Below, in pieces: positions 33,067-40,582 of a DNA stretch of 64,000 nt. Below the pieces are notes generated by a model. The model worked only from the letters and a program-made list of their open reading frames with translations. It ran no database searches and was not told the origin of the DNA. The translations under genes and the position numbers were made by a program. Origin of the DNA: Saccharothrix obliqua. Its GTDB lineage: Bacteria; Actinomycetota; Actinomycetes; Mycobacteriales; Pseudonocardiaceae. The stretch is taken from assembly GCF_019375475.1 (NCBI RefSeq), contig NZ_JAHXGQ010000015.1:1-64000 (forward strand), in the 5' to 3' direction. Position 1 is the stretch's first letter, and each line of letters opens with the position of its first letter.

Positions 33067-35826
33067 TCAATCGGCGGTCACGCCGGTGTCGAGGAGCTTC
33101 GACTCGATCCCGCCGGCGTCGGGGTGGTCGAGCGGTCGCAGGACGTCGAGCGCCCGGGTCCACGCCCGGCACGCCGCGGGCCGGTCGCCCGCCGCCCGCA
33201 ACGCGTCGCCGAGGTGGTCGAGGCTCTTGGCCTCCAGGTAGGGGTTGCCCAGTTCGCGGAACAGGACCACCGCGTCCCGGTAACACCGCGCGGCCTCGGC
33301 GTGCTGACCGAGGCCCTGGTGCGCGCCCCCGAGGCAGTGGAGGTTGTGCGCCCTGCCGTCCCGGTCCCCGATCCGGTCCAGCAGCGGTTCCGCCTCGGAG
33401 CAGTGGGCGAGGGCTTCCGCGTACCGCCCCGCTTTGCCGTGGTACCAGCCGATGGCGGTGAGGGTGAACGCCTCCCACACGTGGTCGCCCGCCTCACGGC
33501 ACAGCCGCAACGCCGTGCGGGCGTGCCGGAGCGCGATCGGGTGGCGTTGACGCAAGTCGTAGGCCGAGCTGAGGGAGAAGTGGGTGACGGCCGTACCTGT
33601 GGTGTCGCCGATGCGCACGTAGAGGTCGAGTGCGTGGTGCAGGTGGTCCAGGGCTTCGTCCTGGTGGCCCAGCAGGATCTCGGCCCGGCCGAGCAGGTGG
33701 TGGCAGGAGGCGCGGGCCGCGTCGTCGTCGAGGCGGTCGGCGGCCTGGAGCGCCGTGCGCTGGGTCTCGGCCCGGTGCACCCAGTGCCCCCGCCTGCTCA
33801 GGTACGTGCTGAGCACCCATGGCAGCTGCCACGCGTGCACGTCCAGCCGCGCGCGGGTGGCGGCCGCCGTCGCGGCCAGGAGCGTGTCGTGCTCCGCGGT
33901 GAACCACTCCACGGCCCGGTCGTAGTCGGCGATGGGCACGTGGGCGACGTGGTCCTGCGCCGCCGCGAGTGTGATCGGCGGCCAGTGCGGTGCCAGGTGC
34001 CGTTCCGCGGCGAACCCGGTGTGCAGGTAGAAGTCGAGGCACCGGAGCAACGCGGTCCGCCGGTCCTCCGCGTCGTCCTCGGCCTCGGCCAGCTCGGCCG
34101 CGTACGCGCGGAGCAGGTCGTGCGAGCGGAAGCGGCCGGGGCGGTGTTCGTCCACGAGGTGCGCCCGCGTCAGCTCGCCCAGCAGGACCCGGCCGCGCGA
34201 CACCTCGACGCCGGCCAGCGAGGCCGCGGCGAACAGGTCCGCGTCGGGGCCGGGGTGCAGGCCCAGCAAGCGGAACAGGCGGGCCGCGTCGGGGCTCAGC
34301 GTGCGGTACGACCACGAGAACACCGCGCGCACGCCGGAGGTCGAGCCGTCCGCCTCCAGCACGTCCAGCCGTGCTCGTTCGTCACGCAGTTCACCGGCCA
34401 GCGCGGCGAGCGGGAACGCCGGGTTGCCCACCGCGCGACCCGCCATCACCGCCAGGGCCAGCGGCAGCCGGGCGGAGTGCGCGACCAGCCGTGCCACCGC
34501 CTCCGGTTCGGCGGCGACCCGGTCCGGGCCCAGCCGCCTGGCGAGCAGGGCCACCGCTCCCGGCTCGTCGAGCACGGACAGCGGGACGGGCACCGCGCCC
34601 TCCCGGGTGACCAGGCAGGAGAGCCGGTCCCGACTGGTGATCACCGCGAGGCAGTTCGCGCCGCCCGGCAGGAGCGGCCTGACCTGCTCGGCGTCGTAGG
34701 CGTTGTCCAGCACCACCAGCACCCGCCGGTCCGCCAGCAGGCCGCGGTACCGCGCGGCACGCGCGTCCACCCCGGACGGGACCTGCTCCGCCGGCACGCC
34801 CAACGCCTCCAGGAAATCCTGGAGGACCTCCACCGGGCACGCCGGCCGGCCCACCCGGTCGAACCCGCGCAGGTCCGCGTACAGCTGCCCGTCCGGGAAG
34901 GACCCCGCTTCGCGGTGCGCCCAGTGCAGTGCCAGCGAGGTCTTGCCCGACCCGCCGGTGCCCGTCACCACGACGATGCCCGCGGCGGCGTCGCGCGCGT
35001 CGTCCAGCAGTGCCAGTTCCCGGGTGCGGGAGACGAACCACGGTGACGTCGCCGGCAGCTGCCGAGGCCCCTCCCGCCGCGCGGCAGGGGGTTGGGGCAC
35101 CTCGGAAGCGAGCACCTGCTGGTGCAGGAGTCGCAGTCGCTCGCCCGGCTCGACGCCGACCTCCGCCACGAGCCGGTCGCGGAACGCGCGGTACCGCGTC
35201 AACGCCTCCGCCCGCCGCCCGCACCGGTACAGGGTGAGCACGTGTTGTGCGGCGAGCCGTTCGTCGAACGGGTTCGCCTCGGTCGCGGTGGACAGCTCGG
35301 CCAGCAGCTCGGCGTGCATACCGAGGTCCAGCGCGACCTCGTGCCGCTGGACCTCGGCGGTGAACCGCTCCGCCACGAGCCGGTCGCGCACCGATGCCAG
35401 CCACGGGCTGTCCTGCTGCTCGAAGGGCGTGCCGCGCCACAGCCGCAGCGCTCGGTCGTACAGGTCCAACGCGTGCCGCCCGTCCGCCGCGCGTGCCCGG
35501 TCGAGCAGGCCGCGGAACCGGTGCAGGTCGACGGTGTCGTGGTCGACGCGCAGTTCGTACCCGCCGCCCCGGCGCGCGATGTCGAAACCCGCGACGTCCC
35601 GCAGGGCGGCCCGGAGCCGGCTGACGTAGCTGTAGAGCACGTGCCGGGCCCGCCCGGGTGCCCGCTCACCCCACACCCGGTCCACGAGCTGGTCGGCGGT
35701 CACGGTCCGATCGGCCTCGATCAGCAGGACGGCGAGCACGGCTCGCTGGCGGGCGTGCCCGATGTCCAGGTCACGTCCGTCGACCCGGACGCGGACGTCG
35801 CCGAGCAGGGCGAACTCCACACCCAC
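33067..35826 (-). CDS. SARP-NB-ARC-TPR (AfsR-like) transcriptional regulator
   Basis: 919 residues from GTG 35826; GTG 35820 (MEFALLGDV) is an equally good start. Residues 1-95 are an OmpR-type DNA-binding domain (FALLGDVRVRVDGRDLDIG, RHVLYSYVSRLRAAL); 96-245 is the BTAD helical bundle (PFDERLAAQHVLTLYRCGR). NB-ARC at about 265-560: P-loop GTGGSGKTS near 285, Walker B RRVLVVLDNA near 365, ITSRDRL near 390, LPLALAVMAGRA near 450. TPR units fill the rest, e.g. CHHLLGRAEILLGHQDEAL and NLHCLGGAHQGLGQHAEAA. AfsR-like regulators commonly control secondary metabolism or stress. Confidence 0.94.
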   Translation of the reverse strand: MGVEFALLGDVRVRVDGRDLDIGHARQRAVLAVLLIEADRTVTADQLVDRVWGERAPGRARHVLYSYVSRLRAALRDVAGFDIARRGGGYELRVDHDTVDLHRFRGLLDRARAADGRHALDLYDRALRLWRGTPFEQQDSPWLASVRDRLVAERFTAEVQRHEVALDLGMHAELLAELSTATEANPFDERLAAQHVLTLYRCGRRAEALTRYRAFRDRLVAEVGVEPGERLRLLHQQVLASEVPQPPAARREGPRQLPATSPWFVSRTRELALLDDARDAAAGIVVVTGTGGSGKTSLALHWAHREAGSFPDGQLYADLRGFDRVGRPACPVEVLQDFLEALGVPAEQVPSGVDARAARYRGLLADRRVLVVLDNAYDAEQVRPLLPGGANCLAVITSRDRLSCLVTREGAVPVPLSVLDEPGAVALLARRLGPDRVAAEPEAVARLVAHSARLPLALAVMAGRAVGNPAFPLAALAGELRDERARLDVLEADGSTSGVRAVFSWSYRTLSPDAARLFRLLGLHPGPDADLFAAASLAGVEVSRGRVLLGELTRAHLVDEHRPGRFRSHDLLRAYAAELAEAEDDAEDRRTALLRCLDFYLHTGFAAERHLAPHWPPITLAAAQDHVAHVPIADYDRAVEWFTAEHDTLLAATAAATRARLDVHAWQLPWVLSTYLSRRGHWVHRAETQRTALQAADRLDDDAARASCHHLLGRAEILLGHQDEALDHLHHALDLYVRIGDTTGTAVTHFSLSSAYDLRQRHPIALRHARTALRLCREAGDHVWEAFTLTAIGWYHGKAGRYAEALAHCSEAEPLLDRIGDRDGRAHNLHCLGGAHQGLGQHAEAARCYRDAVVLFRELGNPYLEAKSLDHLGDALRAAGDRPAACRAWTRALDVLRPLDHPDAGGIESKLLDTGVTAD

Positions 35827-36019
35827 CGCGCCCCCCGAGGACTGCCCCCACCTGCGGATTCGAGGCTAGCGCGGTGGGCGTGCCGCAACCATCGCTCGAA
35901 GTGGTGGTCCCGATCCCGAAGAGCGTCCCGGGCAAGCCTCGGATACCGCTGTTTACGCGTTCCTGACGGGTCTTGATGGTCACGGCGGCGAGGTTCGGGG
36001 TGGCGCGCACACTGGTCGG

Positions 36020-38581
36020 GTGGAAGGTGAGCGAAAACGGGGCGAATTGCGGATCTACCTCGGTGCCGCACCCGGTGTGGGCAAGACGTTCGCGATGCTC
36101 GGCGAGGCGCACCGCCGGCGGGAGCGGGGCACGGACGTGGTCGTCGGGCTGGTGGAGACCCACGGCCGGGAGAAGACCGCGCAGTTGCTGGCGGGCCTGG
36201 AGGAGGTGCCCCGGCGGCGCCTCGTGCACCGCGGGGTGGAGTTCACGGAGATGGATGTCGACGCGTTGATCGCCCGTGCGCCGGAGGTCGCCGTGGTCGA
36301 CGAGCTGGCGCACACCAACGTGCCCGGCTCCCGCAACGCCAAGCGGTGGGAGGACGTGGAGCGGCTGCTGGACGCGGGCATCGACGTGCTCTCGACGGTC
36401 AACGTCCAGCACCTCGAATCGCTCAACGACGTGGTCCGGCGGATCACCGGCGTGCCGCAGCGGGAGACCGTGCCGGACGAGGTGGTGCGTCGCGCCGAGC
36501 AGGTCGAGCTGGTCGACATCACGCCCGAGGCGCTGCGGCGCAGGCTCGCGCACGGCAACGTGTACGCCGCGCACAAGATCGACGCGGCGCTGGGCAACTA
36601 CTTCCGGCTCGGCAACCTGACCGCGTTGCGCGAGCTGGCGCTGCTGTGGGTGGCCGACCAGGTCGACGTGGCCTTGCAGCGCTACCGCACCGAGCAGCGG
36701 ATCACCGACACGTGGGAGACGCGTGAACGGGTGGTCGCCGCCATCACCGGCGGCCCGGAGAGCGAGACGCTGATCCGCCGCGCCCGGCGGATCGCGGTGC
36801 GCGCGGGCGCGGACCTGCTGGTCGTGCACGTCATGCGGGGTGACGGGCTGACCGGCGCGTCGCCCGGGGTCGTGGCCAAGCTGCGCAAGGTGACCGAGGA
36901 CGTCGGCGCGACGTTCCACACCGTGGTGGGCGACGACGTGCCGACCGCGTTGCTGGAGTTCGCGCGTGGCGTCAACGCCACCCAGCTGGTGCTGGGCACG
37001 TCCCGCCGATCCCGCCTGGCGCGGGTGTTCGACGAGGGCATCGGCGCGTCGGTGATCCAGTCGTCCGGGCCGATCGACGTGCACATGGTCACCCACGACG
37101 AGGCGCGGCGCGGCGTGCGGTGGAAGGTGGCGCGCAGCCCGCTCGACGGCGGTCGCGTGGTGCTCGGCTGGGTGTTGGCGGTGGTGCTGCCGGCCGCCGT
37201 CACCTGGCTGGGCGCGTTGTCCCGCGACGAGCTGACGTTCTCCACCGACCTGCTCGGGTTCTTCCTGGTGACGGTGGTGGTGGCGTTGATCGGCGGGCTC
37301 GGGCCCGCGGTCGGCGCGGCGTTGATCGGCGCGGGCCTGCTCAACTACTTCTTCACGCCGCCGTACTACAGCCTCGCCGTGGCGACGCCGGAGAACCTCG
37401 TGACGCTGGTCGCGATGCTCACCGTGGCGGCGCTGGTGGCGTTGGTGGTGGACCGCGCGGCGCGGCTGGCGGAGCAGGGCGCGCGGGCCCGCACCGAGGC
37501 CGCGTTGCTCGCCTCCTACGCGCGCACCGTGCTGACCAGCCCGTACCCGCTGGACCGGTTGCTGGAGAAGGTGCGGGAGAACTTCGGGCTGGAGTCGGTG
37601 GCGTTGCTGGAGCGGCGCGCGGGGGAGTGGGAGCGGGTGGCGTGCGTCGGCCCGCGCCCGTGCGACGAGCCGGACGAGGCGGACGTGGACGTGCCGGTCA
37701 CCTCGGACGTGCACCTGGCGTTGCGCGGCCGGGCGCTGCCCGCCGGCGACCAGCGCGCCCTGGAGGCCGCCGCCGGGCAGGCGCTGATGGCGTTGCGGCA
37801 GCAGCGGATGGCCGCCGAGACCGCCGAGGCGCAACGCCGCGCGGAGGCGACCGAGCTGCGCACCGCCCTGCTGTCCGCGGTGGGGCACGACCTGCGCACG
37901 CCGCTCACGTCGATCAAGGCGGCGATCGGCAGCCTGCGCGATCCCGAGCTGCGGTTGTCCCCGATGGACACCGACGAGCTGCTGGAGACGGTCGAGGTGT
38001 CCGCCGACCGGCTGACCGGGTTGGTGGACAACCTGCTCGACTCGTCCCGCCTGGCGACCGGCGCGGTCCGGCCGCTGCTGCGTGCCGTCACGTTCGACGA
38101 GGTGGTGGCGCGGGCGCTGGCGGGTGTCGACGACCGCCGGCTGGTGGCGGTGGACGTGGGCGAGCAGTTGCCCGCCGTGCTGGCCGATGTGGGGTTGATG
38201 GAGCGGGTGGTGGCCAACCTGGTCGACAACGCGTTGCGGCACGGCAGGTTGTCGCCGCGCCGTCGGGTGGATGTGGACGGCGATGGCGCGATCACCGCCG
38301 ACGAACCGGAGGTGGCGGTTCGGGCGAGCGCGCACGGGGATCGCGTGGAGCTGCGCGTGGTCGACCACGGGAAGGGACTGCCGAAGAACACGGCGGAAGC
38401 GGTGTTCGCGCCGTTCCAGCGGCTGGGTGATCGTGACGCGACACCGGGGGTCGGCCTGGGGTTGAGCGTGGCGAAGGGGTTCGTGGACGCGATGGGTGGC
38501 GCGATCGCTGCCGAGGACACCCCCGGTGGTGGGCTGACGATCGTCGTGTCGCTGCCCGTGGCGGAGGTGGCGGTCGCGTGA
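36020..38581 (+). CDS. kdpD: Sensor histidine kinase KdpD
   Basis: 853 residues from GTG 36020. Full KdpD layout: KdpD domain 1-210 with GAAPGVGKT P-loop near 15 and VVDELAHTNVPGSRN near 92; USP domain about 245-355; four TM helices (DUF4118) near 380-480; GAF about 500-600; HisKA with phospho-His in VGHDLRTPLTSIK near 625; HATPase with N box NLVDNALRHG near 735 and GVGLGLSVAKGFVDAMGG near 815. It senses K+ limitation or turgor and phosphorylates KdpE. The kinase overlaps kdpE by four bases. kdpFABC is absent from the window, with a SARP gene upstream on the other strand, so the pair looks orphan here. Confidence 0.97.
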   Translation: MEGERKRGELRIYLGAAPGVGKTFAMLGEAHRRRERGTDVVVGLVETHGREKTAQLLAGLEEVPRRRLVHRGVEFTEMDVDALIARAPEVAVVDELAHTNVPGSRNAKRWEDVERLLDAGIDVLSTVNVQHLESLNDVVRRITGVPQRETVPDEVVRRAEQVELVDITPEALRRRLAHGNVYAAHKIDAALGNYFRLGNLTALRELALLWVADQVDVALQRYRTEQRITDTWETRERVVAAITGGPESETLIRRARRIAVRAGADLLVVHVMRGDGLTGASPGVVAKLRKVTEDVGATFHTVVGDDVPTALLEFARGVNATQLVLGTSRRSRLARVFDEGIGASVIQSSGPIDVHMVTHDEARRGVRWKVARSPLDGGRVVLGWVLAVVLPAAVTWLGALSRDELTFSTDLLGFFLVTVVVALIGGLGPAVGAALIGAGLLNYFFTPPYYSLAVATPENLVTLVAMLTVAALVALVVDRAARLAEQGARARTEAALLASYARTVLTSPYPLDRLLEKVRENFGLESVALLERRAGEWERVACVGPRPCDEPDEADVDVPVTSDVHLALRGRALPAGDQRALEAAAGQALMALRQQRMAAETAEAQRRAEATELRTALLSAVGHDLRTPLTSIKAAIGSLRDPELRLSPMDTDELLETVEVSADRLTGLVDNLLDSSRLATGAVRPLLRAVTFDEVVARALAGVDDRRLVAVDVGEQLPAVLADVGLMERVVANLVDNALRHGRLSPRRRVDVDGDGAITADEPEVAVRASAHGDRVELRVVDHGKGLPKNTAEAVFAPFQRLGDRDATPGVGLGLSVAKGFVDAMGGAIAAEDTPGGGLTIVVSLPVAEVAVA

Positions 38582-39249
38582 CCACCGTGTTGGTCGTGGA
38601 TGACGACCCGCAGATCGTGCGGGCGTTACGGATCAACCTGTCCGCGCACGGCTATGACGTCCTCACGGCGGGGGACGGGGCGACGGCGTTGCGGGTCGCC
38701 GGGGAGCCGGACGTGATCGTGCTCGACCTGGGGCTGCCGGACATGGACGGGGTGGCGGTGATCGCCGGCCTGCGGGCCCGCGCGACGACGCCGATCGTGG
38801 TGTTGTCGGGGCGGACCGGGTCGGTGGACAAGGTGGCGGCGCTGGACGCGGGCGCCGACGACTACGTGACCAAGCCGTTCGGGATGGACGAGTTCCTGGC
38901 GCGGCTGCGGGCGGCGGTGCGGCGCACCCGGCGCGGGCCGAACGGCGAGCCGCCGGTGCGGACCGCGTCGTTCACGGTGGACCTGCTCGCGAAGCGGGTG
39001 CGGCGCGACGGTGCGGACGTCCACCTCACGCCCACCGAGTGGAGCCTGCTGGAGGTGCTGATCCGGGCGGGCGGCGAGCCGGTGGGCGCACGCGAACTGC
39101 TGACCCGCGTGTGGGGCGCGGGCCACGAGTCGGCCACCCACTACCCGCGCGTGTACCTGGTGCAGCTGCGCCGGAAACTCGAACCCGACCCCTCCCGCCC
39201 ACGCCACCTGCTCACCCACCCGGGCCGCGGCTACCTGTTCCGAGCCTGA
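38578..39249 (+). CDS. kdpE: Response regulator KdpE
   Basis: 223 residues from GTG 38578 overlapping the kdpD stop. Receiver domain: acidic pocket VVDDDPQ at 5-11, phospho-Asp in VIVLDLGLPDMDG near 50, Lys in DDYVTKPFGMDE near 100. OmpR-type winged helix from about 128 (LTPTEWSLLEVLIRAGGE; RVYLVQLRRKLEPDPSRPRH). Length is typical of KdpE (225-230). Normally activates kdpFABC under low K+; its target here must be elsewhere or different. Confidence 0.97.
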   Translation: MTTVLVVDDDPQIVRALRINLSAHGYDVLTAGDGATALRVAGEPDVIVLDLGLPDMDGVAVIAGLRARATTPIVVLSGRTGSVDKVAALDAGADDYVTKPFGMDEFLARLRAAVRRTRRGPNGEPPVRTASFTVDLLAKRVRRDGADVHLTPTEWSLLEVLIRAGGEPVGARELLTRVWGAGHESATHYPRVYLVQLRRKLEPDPSRPRHLLTHPGRGYLFRA

Positions 39250-39549
39250 CCGAGCCGTGCCGCCGGCCCCGCGGGGATACCGCTCGCCGGGCCGGGCGGT
39301 GCGCTGCCGGAGCGGCGGAGTCCGGTGCGGGACACGTGAGCGCGGAGCGGGTGGGACGCCGGGCCGGTGGGCCTCGTGAGGTGGGACCGGCCCGGCGTGA
39401 GCACCGCGTCCAGTGGTCGGCCTCGGCACTCGGCTGGTTCCCGGCAGTCCGGCAACTCGCCCGTTCGTGGTCGGGAACCGCGGTCCCGCGTGGGCCGACT
39501 GGATCGGCGGCGGCCCGTTGTCCGCGGGGCGCGGAACTGGGAGGAACCG

Positions 39550-40245
39550 ATGGAACGACGCACTTTCCTGCGTGCCTCGGCGTTGTCGGCCGGCGGTGCG
39601 GGGGCGTTGCTCGCCGCGGGTCACGCGGAGGCCGCGCCGACCGCGGACCGTCCGCTGCGGGTGCACGTCCTGCTGTTCGACGGGGTGGAGGAGCAGGACT
39701 TCGCGGCTCCCGTGGACGTGTTCGGCCTGGCCGGGAAGATGGGCGGCGCGGTGCGCACCACCCTGGTCAACGCCACCGGCCCCGGCACGGTGACCTGTGC
39801 GTACGGCACGCGCGTCGAGGTCGCGGAGGGCTGGTCGCCACGCGCGGCGGACGTGCTGGTGGTGCCGGGCGGCGGTTACACCGACCGGGCCGGGCCGGGC
39901 GTGCACCGGTTGATCGCGGACCGCGCCTTCCTGCGCCGCCTGGCCGATTCACGCGCGTTGCCGGTCGGCATCTGCACCGGCGTGATGGTGTTGTCGGCGG
40001 CGGGCCTGACGCGGGGACGGCCGGCCACCACCCACCACGGCGCCAAGGCCGACCTGAAGGCGCAGGGCGCGGACGTGGTCGACGCCCGCGTGGTGGACGA
40101 CGGCACGCTCGTCACGGCGGGCGGCATCACATCCGGGTTGGACGCCTCGTTGTGGGTGTTGGAGCGGTTCCTCGGCGCGAAGTTCACCCAGCGCGTGGAG
40201 ACCGTGCTGGAGTACGAGCGGCGGGGAACCGTCTGGCGCGCTTAG
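39550..40245 (+). CDS. Tat-exported DJ-1/PfpI (GATase1-like) protein
   Basis: 231 residues from ATG 39550, with GGGAGGAACCG upstream. The first 28 residues are a Tat signal: ERRTFLRAS twin-arginine motif, then a weakly hydrophobic Ala/Gly stretch ending in AEAA. The mature domain is a DJ-1/PfpI fold: HVLLFDGVEEQDFAAP near 38-53 with the active-site Glu, and the nucleophile elbow VGICTGVMVLSAAGL near 138 with Cys. The EEQDF start and THHGAK segment fit the isonitrile-hydratase-like subgroup. Export of such an enzyme is uncommon. The 300 nt upstream (39250-39549) holds nothing I can support. Confidence 0.88.
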   Translation: MERRTFLRASALSAGGAGALLAAGHAEAAPTADRPLRVHVLLFDGVEEQDFAAPVDVFGLAGKMGGAVRTTLVNATGPGTVTCAYGTRVEVAEGWSPRAADVLVVPGGGYTDRAGPGVHRLIADRAFLRRLADSRALPVGICTGVMVLSAAGLTRGRPATTHHGAKADLKAQGADVVDARVVDDGTLVTAGGITSGLDASLWVLERFLGAKFTQRVETVLEYERRGTVWRA

Positions 40246-40582
40246 GAAGATGACCGGAGGGTCGGCCGTGGCCAGCGCCGGCACAGCCACGGCGACCGCC
40301 TCCGGGTCCGCGGCGAGCGGCGCGGTCGGCACGACCGCCGAGGCGACGGCGGTCGTCGACCGGGCACCGGCCGAGGGCTCCCCCCTCGGGCGTCGGCCGA
40401 CCTCCGGTCGGACCGCGCGCGGCGCGCCGACGAACAACGCCAAGTGTGCGCCGGACGGCCCAAGCCGCACTGTCACGACGCCTTAGTACCTGGTCAGGGC
40501 CGAGTTGTGCTGGACCTGCCGCAGCAAGGACGACTACGCTGTTCGGCCTGGACCGGGCGGCTCGGCTGCGGGGAGGCTCCGC

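Noticed and set aside
40250..40486. A 78-codon ORF after the DJ-1 gene
   Set aside because: Ala/Gly/Thr low complexity, no homology and an equally open frame on the other strand.
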